A stretch of DNA of 64,000 nucleotides from Gaetbulibacter_A sp043876815 (GCF_043876815.1 NZ_JBAWKA010000004.1:248001-312000); one strand, 5' to 3'. Counted from the stretch's first letter, positions 43,934 to 53,560 are shown. Notes: a model not told the origin generated them from the sequence alone. Numbers and translations are program-made.

Positions 43934-44668
43934 CTAATTATAGCGTTCTAAGTCTTTCAAGGTTATTCTATTTTCGTAAATCGCCTTACCAATAATAACG
44001 CCTTCGCAACCCATAGCACGAACCTTATCCAGATCCTCTAAACATGAAATGCCACCAGAGGCAATTAATTTGATAGACTGACCTTCACTGGCATTAGAGC
44101 ACTCTGAAATAATATCTTTATACAAGTTTGTTGAAGGCCCTTCCAGCATGCCATCTTTAGCAATATCGGTACAAATTACGTATTGAACCCCTTTTCTCTG
44201 ATAGGCTTTAATAAATGGAATGACATTTTTATCGCTTTCTTCAGTCCAACCTGAAATAGCAATCTTATTATTATTTGAATCTGCTCCTAAAATAATCTTT
44301 GACGACCCATATTTTTCAAGCCAACTTTCAAACAGTTCCGGGTCTTTAACCGCGATGCTGCCTCCGGTAATTTGCCGGGCACCGGAATTAAAGGCTATAT
44401 GGACGTCAGCATCAGATTTTAGGCCTCCTCCAAAATCAATCTTAAGGGTTGTTTTTGAAGCGATGCGCTCTAAAACTTTATAGTTTACAATATGTTTGGC
44501 CTTCGCGCCGTCTAAATCTACAACATGCAAATATTGGATACCGGAATCTTCAAAGGCCTTGGCCATATCCAGCGGATTCTCGCTATACACTTTTTTGGTA
44601 TCATAATCGCCTTTGGTCAGGCGCACACATTTTCCGTCGATAATATCAATAGCAGGTATTATTCTCAT
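43934..44668 (-). CDS. hisA: ProFAR isomerase
   Basis: 244 residues, a TIM barrel paralogue of HisF, opening with IIPAIDIIDGKCVRLTKGDY (catalytic Asp8) and carrying the second acid in ICTDIAKDGMLEGP. Amadori isomerisation of ProFAR to PRFAR. Lies 1 nt after hisH and 2 nt before hisF. Confidence 0.97.
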   Translation of the reverse strand: MRIIPAIDIIDGKCVRLTKGDYDTKKVYSENPLDMAKAFEDSGIQYLHVVDLDGAKAKHIVNYKVLERIASKTTLKIDFGGGLKSDADVHIAFNSGARQITGGSIAVKDPELFESWLEKYGSSKIILGADSNNNKIAISGWTEESDKNVIPFIKAYQRKGVQYVICTDIAKDGMLEGPSTNLYKDIISECSNASEGQSIKLIASGGISCLEDLDKVRAMGCEGVIIGKAIYENRITLKDLERYN

Positions 44669-44669
44669 G

Positions 44670-45251
44670 TTATAAGTTTAAAAAGTTTTCAAGTATCCGC
44701 GATCCTGCTACACTGCTTTTTTCAGGGTGAAACTGTACCCCATAAAAGTTTTTATGTTTTAAGGCGGAAGCATAATTTATACCGTAATCTGTTGCTGCAA
44801 TGGTTTCAGCACAGTGTTCAGCATAATAGCTATGTACCAGATACATGTATTCATCCTCTTTGATGCCCTTAAAAAGATCCGATTTTAGATCCTTAATTAC
44901 GTTCCATCCCATTTGTGGTACTTTCAGTTCGTTCGAGAACCGTTTCACTTCGGTCTGAAAAATGCCCAATCCTTTGGTATGGCCTTCTTCCGTGTAATTA
45001 CACATAAGCTGCATCCCCAGGCAAATACCTAAAACGGGTTGTTCTAAGTTCGGAATTAAGGTTTCCAAACCACTTTTTTTCAGCATGGTCATTGCGCTGT
45101 TCGCTTCACCAACACCGGGAAAAATAAGTTTATCGGCACTTTGGATCACTTCGGGATCATGCGATAATTCCGCATTAACACCCAATCGATTAAAAGCGAA
45201 CTGAATGCTTTTAATATTGCCAGCACCATAATTAATTATAACGAGTTTCAT
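44670..45251 (-). CDS. hisH: IGP synthase glutamine amidotransferase subunit
   Basis: 193 residues of the class I glutaminase type: nucleophile Cys in GICLGMQLM, and the His-Glu pair in YGVQFHPEKSS. Supplies ammonia to HisF. Starts 4 nt after hisB. Confidence 0.97.
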   Translation of the reverse strand: MKLVIINYGAGNIKSIQFAFNRLGVNAELSHDPEVIQSADKLIFPGVGEANSAMTMLKKSGLETLIPNLEQPVLGICLGMQLMCNYTEEGHTKGLGIFQTEVKRFSNELKVPQMGWNVIKDLKSDLFKGIKEDEYMYLVHSYYAEHCAETIAATDYGINYASALKHKNFYGVQFHPEKSSVAGSRILENFLNL

Positions 45252-45255
45252 GGTC

Positions 45256-46389
45256 TTAAAGCATGCCTTTTGTTGATGGTAAAATCATTTTTTCAATATC
45301 GCGCTTTACCGCCATTTTTATGGCTTTTGCAAAGGCTTTAAAAATAGCTTCGATTTTGTGATGTTCGTTGGTGCCTTCTGCTTTGATATTCAAATTACAT
45401 TTGGCACCATCAGTAAAAGATTTAAAAAAGTGATAAAACATTTCCGTTGGCATTTTTCCAATCATTTCACGTTTGAAATCGGCTTCCCATACCAACCAGT
45501 TTCTTCCCCCAAAATCTATAGCCGCCTGGGCTAAGCAATCGTCCATGGGAAGACAAAAACCATAGCGTTCGATACCCAGTTTATTACCTAACACCTTATT
45601 AAAGACTTCCCCTAAGGCAATGGCTGTATCTTCAATCGTATGGTGCTCGTCAACTTCCAGATCGCCGTCAACCTTAATATTTAGATCAAGCTGACCGTGT
45701 CGTGCTAACTGGTCTAGCATATGATCAAAAAAGGCAAGTCCGGTATCTATTTTGCTTTTACCGGTGCCATCCAGATTCAGTTGAATGGCTATTTTGGTTT
45801 CATTGGTGTTTCGTATGAGACCTCCCGAGCGTTCATCTGCTTTCAAAAAAGCATAGATCTCCGACCAATCTTCGGTTTCCAAAGCTATAAACTCATTTAA
45901 AGACTCGTGTGCCACAGTTACTTCATCCGTTCCTAAATGGGTTTCGTTATTGATGAAAATACCTTTGGCTCCCAGGTTTTTAGCGAGTTCAATATCTGTT
46001 AACCGATCGCCAATAACATAAGAGTTTTCAAGATCGTAATCATCCGTAAAATAGTGTTGTAATAAGCCTGTATTGGGTTTACGTGTTGGCGCATTTTCTT
46101 TAGCAAAGGTACGATCGATGATCTGCTCTGAAAACGTAACACCTTCTTTTTCAAAACTAGACATAATAAAGTTATGTACCGGCCAGAACGTATCTTCAGG
46201 AAAGGCGTCTGTTCCAAGACCATCCTGATTGGTTACCATCACCAATTCATAATCAAGTTCTTTGGCAATCCGACTTAAATACTGAAAGACCTTGGGATAA
46301 AATTCAAGCTTTTCAAAGCTGTCAATTTGTTCGTCTTCAGGCTCCTTTATAAGAGTTCCATCACGATCTATAAACAAAACTTTTTTCAT
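45256..46389 (-). CDS. hisB: Bifunctional histidinol-phosphatase / IGP dehydratase
   Basis: 377 residues. The N-terminal HAD phosphatase (1-165) has FIDRDGTLI (Asp nucleophile and acid) and VIGDRLTDIELA. The C-terminal IGP dehydratase (about 180-377) has DHMLDQLARHG and DEHHTIEDTAIALG, with paired metal-binding His. A fused HisB, as in E. coli. 17 nt after hisC. Confidence 0.97.
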   Translation of the reverse strand: MKKVLFIDRDGTLIKEPEDEQIDSFEKLEFYPKVFQYLSRIAKELDYELVMVTNQDGLGTDAFPEDTFWPVHNFIMSSFEKEGVTFSEQIIDRTFAKENAPTRKPNTGLLQHYFTDDYDLENSYVIGDRLTDIELAKNLGAKGIFINNETHLGTDEVTVAHESLNEFIALETEDWSEIYAFLKADERSGGLIRNTNETKIAIQLNLDGTGKSKIDTGLAFFDHMLDQLARHGQLDLNIKVDGDLEVDEHHTIEDTAIALGEVFNKVLGNKLGIERYGFCLPMDDCLAQAAIDFGGRNWLVWEADFKREMIGKMPTEMFYHFFKSFTDGAKCNLNIKAEGTNEHHKIEAIFKAFAKAIKMAVKRDIEKMILPSTKGML

Positions 46390-46406
46390 TTGTAATGTTA
46401 TTTTAC

Positions 46407-47456
46407 TTATTTCAACACGGCTTTAAGTGTCTTTAAAGCTTCAATTAATTTTTTATTTTCCTCTGCGGTGCCCACAGTAAATCGCAGGCAATTTTCACAG
46501 CCCACCTCATGTGTTCTATTTCTAGTAACGATGCCTAGTTTCAGTAATTCATTGTAACGCTGGGTAGCATCGTCTACTTTCACTAAAATAAAGTTAGCAT
46601 CGCTAGGATATATTTTAGATATGAAAGGTATGTTTTTTAATATGATCTGAAGGTGTTTTCGCTGCTCCAAAATATCACTGATCTGATTTGAAGCCAATAC
46701 TTTATTTTGAAGTTGTTCAATCGCTTTTTTCTGTGTTAGAATATTCACATTATAAGGTGGTTTGATACGATTTAGAACGGCGATAATTTCTTTTGATGCA
46801 TAACAAATTCCAAGGCGAATACCTGCCATGCCAAAGGCTTTGGATAAGGTTTGGGTAACGATCAGATTTGGAAATTTATCCAATTGCTTTACCCAGCTTT
46901 CAGCTTCAGAGAAATCAATATAGGCTTCATCCAATACTACTATACCTTCAAACTCAGAAATAAGTTTTCCAAGGTCTTTAGCAGAAAAACTATTACCTGT
47001 TGGATTATTCGGGGAGCATAGTAACAGAAGTTTACTATGGGCATCAGCAGCTTTTAGGATTTTAGGAACGTTTAGTTGAAAATCGGGTGTTAAATTGATT
47101 TTTTTCACAGCAACGTCATTGATGCCCGCAAGCACTTCATACATACCATAAGTTGGTGGTAAGATCAGAATATTATCTTCCTTAGGCTCACAGAAAGCAC
47201 GATAAATAATATCCAGAACTTCATCACTACCATTCCCTAAAAGAATCTGGTCTTTAGGAACATCCTTTAACTCCGATAGAAGACCCTTCAAGGCATTTTG
47301 ATAGGGATCGGGATACCGATTAATTCCATTCTCAAACGGATTCTCATTGGCATCTAAAAACACCATAGCATTAGTGCCTCCTTGAAATTCATCACGTGCC
47401 GATGAGTAAGGTTTTAAGTTTTTAATATTATTGCGTAATAGCTTTTGAATGTCCAT
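46407..47456 (-). CDS. hisC: Histidinol-phosphate aminotransferase
   Basis: 349 residues, fold-type I PLP enzyme. Visible motifs are GNGSDEVLD, CSPNNPTGN, VLDEAYIDFSE and the Schiff-base Lys in QTLSKAFGMAGIRLG. Starts 1 nt after hisD. Confidence 0.97.
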   Translation of the reverse strand: MDIQKLLRNNIKNLKPYSSARDEFQGGTNAMVFLDANENPFENGINRYPDPYQNALKGLLSELKDVPKDQILLGNGSDEVLDIIYRAFCEPKEDNILILPPTYGMYEVLAGINDVAVKKINLTPDFQLNVPKILKAADAHSKLLLLCSPNNPTGNSFSAKDLGKLISEFEGIVVLDEAYIDFSEAESWVKQLDKFPNLIVTQTLSKAFGMAGIRLGICYASKEIIAVLNRIKPPYNVNILTQKKAIEQLQNKVLASNQISDILEQRKHLQIILKNIPFISKIYPSDANFILVKVDDATQRYNELLKLGIVTRNRTHEVGCENCLRFTVGTAEENKKLIEALKTLKAVLK

Positions 47457-47457
47457 T

Positions 47458-48741
47458 TTACTTCAAATCTTTTAAACGTATCGACACCGCATTTTTGTGT
47501 GCCTGCAAACCTTCAGCTGCAGCCATGTTTTCAATGGTTTCGCCGATATTCAACAAACCTTCACTTGTGATCTTTTGAAAGGTCATTTGTTTCATGAAAC
47601 TATCCAGATTTACGCCAGAATAGGCCTTTGTAAATCCATTAGTTGGTAGCGTATGATTAGTTCCCGATGCATAGTCTCCGGCACTTTCAGGTGTATAGTT
47701 ACCAATAAATACAGATCCTGCATTCATAATACCAGACACATAAAAATCTTCTTTTTCAGCACAAATAATAAAGTGTTCCGGGCCATATTCATTTATCATT
47801 TCTAAAGCGATCGTATCATTCTCAACAAAAATGAGTCTGGAATTTGCTATGGCCTTCTCCGCAATCGCTTTACGCGGAAGAATCTCTAATTGTGCTTCTA
47901 TTTCATCCGAAACTGCATTAATAAGTTCCATGGAGGTGCTCACTAAAATCACCTGGCTATCGGTACCGTGTTCCGCCTGACTTAAAAGATCAGACGCCAC
48001 ATACGCCGGATTAGCGGAATCGTCGGCAACGACCAATAATTCACTGGGGCCGGCTGGCATATCAATTGCGACTCCATGTTTCGTTGCTAATTGTTTTGCC
48101 ACCGTAACAAACTGATTCCCCGGACCAAAAATTTTATAGACTTGTGGTATCGTTTTGGTTCCAAAGGTTAAACCTGCAATAGCCTGGATCCCTCCCACTT
48201 TTATAATTTTTGTGACACCACATAGTTGCGCGGCATATAAAATTTCAGGAGCCAAAGTGCCTAATTTATTTGGTGGTGAGCACAAAACGATCTCTTTACA
48301 TCCAGCAATTTTGGCCGGAATAGCGAGCATTAAAACCGTAGAGAATAAGGGTGCTGTACCCCCAGGAATATATAAACCAACCTTTTCAATAGGTCTTTTT
48401 TCTTGCCAGCAGAAAACACCTGGCGTTGTTTCTACTTGAACAGACTCAGTTTTTTGAGCTGCGTGAAAGGTTTCAATGTTGGATTTGGCTCGCGATATAG
48501 CCTTTTTAAGATCTTCAGATACATTCTCAACGGCAGTGCTTATTTCGGATTCCGAAACGACAGTCGTTTCTAAAGCGACACCATCAAACTTCTGAGTATA
48601 TTTTTCAATAGCCTGGTCGCCACTTTCTACAACTTCCCGGAACACCTTTTCTACGATATCTTCAATATCATTCACGGTTTGTGTTGGACGTTTTAAAAGG
48701 GTCTCCCAATTAGATCTATTTGGATTTTTACTAATTTGCAT
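47458..48741 (-). CDS. hisD: Histidinol dehydrogenase
   Basis: 427 residues from the ATG at 48741 (MQISKNPNRSN). A longer frame starting with TTG at 48771 overlaps hisG and has no support. Key motifs are YIPGGTAPLFSTVLM, GPGNQFVTVAK, DMPAGPSELLVVAD and LLSQAEHG with the Zn-binding Gln and His. Oxidises histidinol to histidine in two steps. 10 nt after hisG. Confidence 0.96.
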   Translation of the reverse strand: MQISKNPNRSNWETLLKRPTQTVNDIEDIVEKVFREVVESGDQAIEKYTQKFDGVALETTVVSESEISTAVENVSEDLKKAISRAKSNIETFHAAQKTESVQVETTPGVFCWQEKRPIEKVGLYIPGGTAPLFSTVLMLAIPAKIAGCKEIVLCSPPNKLGTLAPEILYAAQLCGVTKIIKVGGIQAIAGLTFGTKTIPQVYKIFGPGNQFVTVAKQLATKHGVAIDMPAGPSELLVVADDSANPAYVASDLLSQAEHGTDSQVILVSTSMELINAVSDEIEAQLEILPRKAIAEKAIANSRLIFVENDTIALEMINEYGPEHFIICAEKEDFYVSGIMNAGSVFIGNYTPESAGDYASGTNHTLPTNGFTKAYSGVNLDSFMKQMTFQKITSEGLLNIGETIENMAAAEGLQAHKNAVSIRLKDLK

Positions 48742-48751
48742 AACCTTGAAA

Positions 48752-49609
48752 TTACAATACCATTTTCTCAATAGGACAAACTAATATACCTTCCGCTCCT
48801 GCAGCCTTAAGTTGATCTATAATCGCCCAAAATTCATTTTTACTGATCACGGAGTGCACCGAACTCCAGCCTTCTTCTGCCAAAGGTAAAACCGTTGGGC
48901 TTCGCATACCTGGTAATATGGCCTTAATGGATTCGATCTTATCATTCGGTGCATTCAATAAAATATAACGCGACTGACGCCCTTTTAGAACGGATCTTAT
49001 TCTAAATTGAATGGTATCTAAAATAGCTTGCTTAGCTTCAGTAATTACAGGAGATACTGCCAGAACAGCTTCAGACTTTAAAATGGTCTCTACCTCCTTT
49101 AAATTATTTTTAAACAAAGTACTTCCGCTGGAAACGATATCGCAAATGGCATCTGCCAACCCTATGTTAGGAGCAATTTCCACAGAACCATTAATGATAT
49201 GCAGATTCGCAGTGACACCCTGTTTTTGCAGATAGTCTTGAACGGTATTTGGATAGGATGTTGCGATACGCTTACCTTCGAGATCTTGAACACCACCATA
49301 TTTTACAGTTTTTGGAACCGCTATACAAACGCGACAGCTTGAAAATCCTAACTTTTCAACAAAGGTAATGGCCTCTCCTTTTTCAATTAATACATTTTCA
49401 CCTATAATAGCAGCATCAACTACCCCATCCTTTAAATATTGAGGAATATCACCATTTCGGAGGTAAAAAATTTCTACAGGAAAATCCTTTGCAGCAGCTT
49501 TTAATTGGTCCTTTCCATTGTCGATGGCGATACCAATATCTTTTAAAATCTGCATCGAATCGTCGTGTAAACGTCCTGATTTTTGAACAGCAATTCGTAA
49601 TTTACTCAT
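48752..49609 (-). CDS. hisG: ATP phosphoribosyltransferase, long form
   Basis: 285 residues, first enzyme of histidine synthesis. The catalytic part has LRIAVQKSGRLHDDSM and GLADAICDIVSSGSTL (PRPP loop). The extra C-terminal ACT-like domain (about 210-285, SPTVLPLAEEGWSSVHSVI) marks the long HisG form that is feedback-inhibited by histidine. It follows a leader region that carries a his attenuator, so the pathway appears controlled at both transcription and enzyme level. Confidence 0.96.
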   Translation of the reverse strand: MSKLRIAVQKSGRLHDDSMQILKDIGIAIDNGKDQLKAAAKDFPVEIFYLRNGDIPQYLKDGVVDAAIIGENVLIEKGEAITFVEKLGFSSCRVCIAVPKTVKYGGVQDLEGKRIATSYPNTVQDYLQKQGVTANLHIINGSVEIAPNIGLADAICDIVSSGSTLFKNNLKEVETILKSEAVLAVSPVITEAKQAILDTIQFRIRSVLKGRQSRYILLNAPNDKIESIKAILPGMRSPTVLPLAEEGWSSVHSVISKNEFWAIIDQLKAAGAEGILVCPIEKMVL

Positions 49610-49650
49610 GTTTATCTTCGTTATAATTTTGAGACGATCTCACAAAGTTT

Positions 49651-49687
49651 TAAAAATAAAAACCCGTTTGATCATCTCAAACGGGTT
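49651..49687 (-). terminator. his operon attenuator terminator
   Basis: On the minus strand the arms AACCCGTTTGA (49687-49677) and TCAAACGGGTT (49671-49661) are perfect over 11 bp around a 5-nt loop, followed by a TTTATTTTTA tract. It lies between the leader ORF and hisG, 41 nt before the hisG start. The 5' arm plus loop also pairs with the leader (see antiterminator entry), so this hairpin is conditional. Confidence 0.85.
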
Positions 49688-49733
49688 AAAAAATATGTTG
49701 AATTTATTCAATACATTTTCATTTCGCTTGAGA
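49675..49733 (-). promoter_or_regulatory. Predicted antiterminator pairing of the his leader
   Basis: Leader segment TCTCAAGCG (minus strand, 49733-49725, codons 14-16 of the leader peptide) is complementary to CGTTTGAGA (49683-49675), the 5' arm and loop start of the terminator, over 9 bp with one G-U. A ribosome stalled at the His codons would leave the leader segment free to pair, blocking the terminator; a ribosome reaching the stop would cover it. Confidence 0.7.
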
Positions 49734-49772
49734 GCAAATAAGAAAATGATGATGTGTATGAATAAATCTCAT
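49719..49772 (-). CDS. hisL: his operon leader peptide
   Basis: A 17-residue ORF, MRFIHTHHHFLICSQAK, with four His codons in five positions (5, 7, 8, 9), located between a good promoter and an intrinsic terminator upstream of hisG. A cluster of cognate codons in such an ORF is the signature of ribosome-mediated attenuation. The stop codon lies 31 nt before the terminator arm. The start follows the predicted -7 box by 17 nt, so the leader is near the 5' end of the mRNA. Confidence 0.85.
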   Translation of the reverse strand: MRFIHTHHHFLICSQAK

Positions 49773-49789
49773 GTTTTACTTTTGTTGTA

Positions 49790-49822
49790 CAAATATCACA
49801 AATTTCTGAGAATAATTCCAAA
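49790..49822 (-). promoter_or_regulatory. Promoter of the his operon
   Basis: Minus-strand GATATTTG at 49797-49790 is one base off TAnnTTTG, and TTTG at 49822-49819 is an exact -33, with 21 nt between. The leader ORF starts 17 nt downstream of the -7 box. Confidence 0.7.
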
Positions 49823-49921
49823 TTAAAAGAAGTAAATGTTTATTGAATTATAGAATTATTCTATTCTTTTAAAATTCAGAATATATTTAATAAAATTATC
49901 TTTTAAATTTTGAGATATTCA

Positions 49922-50737
49922 TTATTGATTCCCTAGGATTAGTGGTAGTCCGCTTTCTCCGGAACCAATTACAATGATCTTAGTATTAGATGATTCCGAT
50001 AATTTAACAGTGGCATCAATACCTTTGTCCTGTAAAATTTTTTCCGATAACGATGCATTCAAAATGCGGTTTGCATCGGCTTTACCTTGTGCTTCAATAC
50101 GAACTTTTTCAGCTTCTTTTGAAGCGGTTACTAAACGGAACTCGTACTCCAAAGACTCCTGTTCCTGTTTCAATTTACGCTCTATGGCTTCCTTAATCGT
50201 ATTTGGTAAGGTGACATCGCGCACCAAAACCTCGTTTAATTGCACATATTGCTTATCCAGAATTTTTTTGGTTTCTTCAAAAATCTCATCCTGTATAGCA
50301 TCACGTTTACTCGAATACAGCTGCTCAGGTGTATAACGCCCAACCACACTACGTGCTGCGGAACGAATGGATGGCTGTATAACGCGTTCTAAATAATTTT
50401 GACCAAGAGTTTGGTGTAAATTACCCAGTTCGTTAGTAACAGGCTGATACCAAGCTGAAGCATCAATTTGAATTTCTAATCCGTTCGAAGATAACACCTT
50501 CATTTTTTCGAATAGTTCTTGCTGACGTACTTCATAAATAAAGACTTTATTCCAGGGTGCTACAAGGTGAAAGCCTTCACTCATAGGAGGCTCTTCGGTA
50601 ACAACGCCTTCTCCAAAGGTTTTGAATAAAACGCCAGCTTCACCAGATCCAATGGTTACGGCTGATTTTGCTATTAAAATTATGGCAAATACTCCAACAA
50701 TTATTGCTGGTAATGCCACTTTTGGTAATCTTTCCAT
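49922..50737 (-). CDS. Prohibitin/SPFH-family membrane protein
   Basis: 271 residues. An N-terminal transmembrane helix (about 8-26, VALPAIIVGVFAIILIAKSA) is followed by the SPFH domain (about 28-190, GSGEAGVLFKTFG ... AARSVVGRYTPEQLYS) and a coiled-coil with the typical KEAEKVRIEAQGKADANRI. Assembles ring or cage complexes at membranes, often with FtsH. Last gene of fabG-VWA-prohibitin, 21 nt after the VWA gene. Confidence 0.92.
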   Translation of the reverse strand: MERLPKVALPAIIVGVFAIILIAKSAVTIGSGEAGVLFKTFGEGVVTEEPPMSEGFHLVAPWNKVFIYEVRQQELFEKMKVLSSNGLEIQIDASAWYQPVTNELGNLHQTLGQNYLERVIQPSIRSAARSVVGRYTPEQLYSSKRDAIQDEIFEETKKILDKQYVQLNEVLVRDVTLPNTIKEAIERKLKQEQESLEYEFRLVTASKEAEKVRIEAQGKADANRILNASLSEKILQDKGIDATVKLSESSNTKIIVIGSGESGLPLILGNQ

Positions 50738-50758
50738 AGTTAGTATTTAGTTAAATAT

Positions 50759-52792
50759 TTAAATTAATCCATTATATTTTCTCAGAAACCACTCTAATGA
50801 TAGGCTACTTACTAAAATAACCAGTAGCAGTTTCCAATCGATTAAAGGTACGGTATTTTTACGGCTTTTCTGAATAGCCTGATAGCGCGAGTCATTAAGT
50901 AGATCGCTAATTAACGTATTCATATTCTCTTTAAAATACGCTTTTCCCTGACTGTTAGTAGCCAAACGCTCTAAGTTTGTTACATCGGCATTTAAAAATT
51001 GCTGCTCTACATTATATTCCAGAATTTGAAAATGACCGGACTTTGAAATGTTTTCTTTCTTGGTCCTCACGATAAAATCGTATGGTCCAGCGGGCAAACT
51101 GCTCAAATCTACTTGAAATATATTATTTGTGAGTATAAAGGGTATGGTATTTTCAATTTTTGTATCGATATTTTTTATAGTGATGGTAAGTTGTTCTCTG
51201 GGGTCGAACACATAATTCTTATCAAAAAACTGCGCTTGGATCAAAAAATCGGATTCCCCATCATAGAAAGATTGATAATCCAACTGTAAACGATCCCTGG
51301 TTTTATTGGATGCTAAATACTGAACCAATTTCCCTAAAAAGTTATCAAAAGCTTTGAAAGACCCTGAGTTTACAAAATCCTGTGAACGCCAAGTCCATAT
51401 TTTCTCTCCAAATAATACCGCTTCACGGCTACCGTTTAATTCATAAGTTGCCAACAAGGGTTCATCTAAAATAACACCCAGAATACTTTTGGACAATAGG
51501 GTTTGATAATTGCCCTGAAAACTCACATTTCCGTAGGGCCCTCGAAGCGGTGGATAATTAACAAAATCAATATCTTCAGCAGTAAAAGGTAAAAAACTCC
51601 GGTTTAAAATGGGTTGATAATCTTCGACTTGAAACGTATTTTCTAAACCAATAAAATCTTGATAGGAATTATAAAAATTTACATCAGTATTCGTTCCTAT
51701 GACAGTAAAAATATGCTTTTTAAGTTCTTTTAATTTTTTAATAAGATCATTAAAGCGTTGATTTGGTTGATATAATATAACCAATTGATAGTCATTTAAT
51801 TTACTAATTATATCATTTGGCCTCACGATGCTTGCTGAACGCCTTTCATTAGTTTCAATACTTGACTTCAAGGCCCCAAGGTCGGGATGCGTTATGGTAC
51901 TGACTATAGCAACGTTGGTTTTTTGATCGATCACTTCAACGGCAAAATTCTTGGTATTATTTACGGTATTTTTCTCCTTTTCCGAAGGACCTAACCGTGC
52001 AACGTATGACATCACTCCTACATGATCAGCAGGCAGATCTAAATTAATAACCTGAGAACTTTTAGAGTTAGAAAATTCCACAGGTTTTGAAAATACTATT
52101 TTACCTTTTAAAGAAATTTGAAAGTTTGAAGTCACGGTTTCTGTACCATCGTAAACCAAAATGACTTCAACAGGGAAACGATTCTTTAGGTACACAAACC
52201 TGTTAACATTAAGTTTTGCTATACGCAAGTCGGTATATTGTACTGTATCACCTAAAATAATAGGATATATAGGCTGTTTGTACTGTTGGTATGCAAAACT
52301 ATAGTCCGGGCCAAAGGTTTGATTTCCGTCTGAGATCAATATTGTTGGCGCTGTTTGCCCCTTGTAAACCTGTTTTAAATTACTAAAAACGGCGTTGATA
52401 TTTGTTTGCTTTTCCTCAAAGGTCAAAGAATCTAAAGGGGATACGTTTTTTCCAAAACTGTAAAAATGTAGATTAAATCGTTTGTTAAGATCAGCATCAT
52501 TCTGAAGTTTATCTACTAATTGAGTAGTTTCTTTATCATGCAGCAATTGTTTAACGGAATTAGAATTATCTACAGCGACGATTAAATCAGCTTTTTCAGA
52601 GGTTATTTCTACCTGTTCGATTTCAGGATTTACCAGGAGTAATCCGAGTGTAAAAAGGGTACAAAATCTTAAAAAAGAAAAAAGCATGCTTAATTTCGAC
52701 ATGCTTTTACCTTTTTTATAATACTGAAAGAACGCTAATCCTGCGGCGATAATTCCAACTAATAAGATATAGACCAGCGTTTCTAAATTCAT
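50759..52792 (-). CDS. VWA-like large membrane protein
   Basis: 677 residues. Two N-terminal transmembrane helices (about 5-22 and 36-58), then an extracytoplasmic domain with a von Willebrand A-like start (DLIVAVDNSNSV, MIDAS-type Asp/Ser) and LISDGNQTFG, a beta-rich middle and a C-terminal helix (about 650-668). It resembles BatA/BatB-like proteins but lacks their usual layout. 21 nt on each side to fabG and prohibitin. Role unknown. Confidence 0.8.
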   Translation of the reverse strand: MNLETLVYILLVGIIAAGLAFFQYYKKGKSMSKLSMLFSFLRFCTLFTLGLLLVNPEIEQVEITSEKADLIVAVDNSNSVKQLLHDKETTQLVDKLQNDADLNKRFNLHFYSFGKNVSPLDSLTFEEKQTNINAVFSNLKQVYKGQTAPTILISDGNQTFGPDYSFAYQQYKQPIYPIILGDTVQYTDLRIAKLNVNRFVYLKNRFPVEVILVYDGTETVTSNFQISLKGKIVFSKPVEFSNSKSSQVINLDLPADHVGVMSYVARLGPSEKEKNTVNNTKNFAVEVIDQKTNVAIVSTITHPDLGALKSSIETNERRSASIVRPNDIISKLNDYQLVILYQPNQRFNDLIKKLKELKKHIFTVIGTNTDVNFYNSYQDFIGLENTFQVEDYQPILNRSFLPFTAEDIDFVNYPPLRGPYGNVSFQGNYQTLLSKSILGVILDEPLLATYELNGSREAVLFGEKIWTWRSQDFVNSGSFKAFDNFLGKLVQYLASNKTRDRLQLDYQSFYDGESDFLIQAQFFDKNYVFDPREQLTITIKNIDTKIENTIPFILTNNIFQVDLSSLPAGPYDFIVRTKKENISKSGHFQILEYNVEQQFLNADVTNLERLATNSQGKAYFKENMNTLISDLLNDSRYQAIQKSRKNTVPLIDWKLLLVILVSSLSLEWFLRKYNGLI

Positions 52793-52813
52793 GTAAACAA
52801 TCTAAATACTATT

Positions 52814-53560
52814 TTAGGTTAACATACCCCCGTCAACGTTCAATGTTTGACCTGTTACGTAAGCACTCATGTCACTCGCCAGGAAAACACAAACATTGGC
52901 GATATCCTCAGGTGTACCACCACGTTTTAACGGAATAGCATCACGCCAGCCTTTTACCACGTTCTCATCAAGTTTCGCTGTCATTTCTGTTTCTATAAAA
53001 CCTGGTGCTACCACATTACTTCGAATATTTCTAGAGCCAAGTTCCAAAGCTACGGATTTGGAGAAACCAATAATTCCAGCTTTTGAAGCCGCATAATTTG
53101 TTTGACCTGCATTACCCTTTACGCCAACCACAGAACTCATATTAATAATGGAGCCTTTCCGTTGTTTTAACATGGTCCGCTGCACTGCTTTGGTCATATT
53201 GAATACAGATTTTAAATTCACTTCAATTACAGTATCAAAATCTTCTTCAGAAATACGCATCAACAGATTATCCTTAGTGATTCCGGCGTTATTTACTAAA
53301 ATATCTATGCTACCAAATTCTTTTACAACATCATCGGCTAATTGTTGAGCTTCGTCAAAACTGGCAGCATTACTCTGATACCCTTTAGCCTTAACGCCTA
53401 ATGCATTTAATTCTTTTTCCAGATCCTTTGCAGCCTCTACAGATGAACTATAGGTAAATGCTACATTAGCACCTTGCTTCGCAAAAACTTCAGCGATACC
53501 CTTGCCTATTCCACGGCTGGCACCTGTAATAATGGCTGTTTTTCCTTCTAATAATTTCAT
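52814..53560 (-). CDS. fabG: 3-oxoacyl-ACP reductase
   Basis: 248 residues, SDR fold. TGASRGIGKGIAEVF (cofactor Gly loop), NNAG, catalytic Ser in INMSSVVG, Tyr-Lys in NYAASKAG, and C-terminal YVTGQTLNVDGGM all fit the elongation enzyme of type II fatty acid synthesis. First gene of its operon, with a promoter at 53597-53625. Confidence 0.95.
   Translation of the reverse strand: MKLLEGKTAIITGASRGIGKGIAEVFAKQGANVAFTYSSSVEAAKDLEKELNALGVKAKGYQSNAASFDEAQQLADDVVKEFGSIDILVNNAGITKDNLLMRISEEDFDTVIEVNLKSVFNMTKAVQRTMLKQRKGSIINMSSVVGVKGNAGQTNYAASKAGIIGFSKSVALELGSRNIRSNVVAPGFIETEMTAKLDENVVKGWRDAIPLKRGGTPEDIANVCVFLASDMSAYVTGQTLNVDGGMLT

Noticed and set aside
49608..49826. Plus-strand ORF of 72 residues opposite the his leader
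   Set aside because: It is antisense to the leader and terminator, has no family signal, and its composition is that of AT-rich leader DNA.
49860..49921. AT-rich symmetric sequence between the prohibitin gene and the his leader
   Set aside because: Weak hairpin (TAGAAT/ATTCTA) without GC pairs or a clear T run; not called as a terminator.
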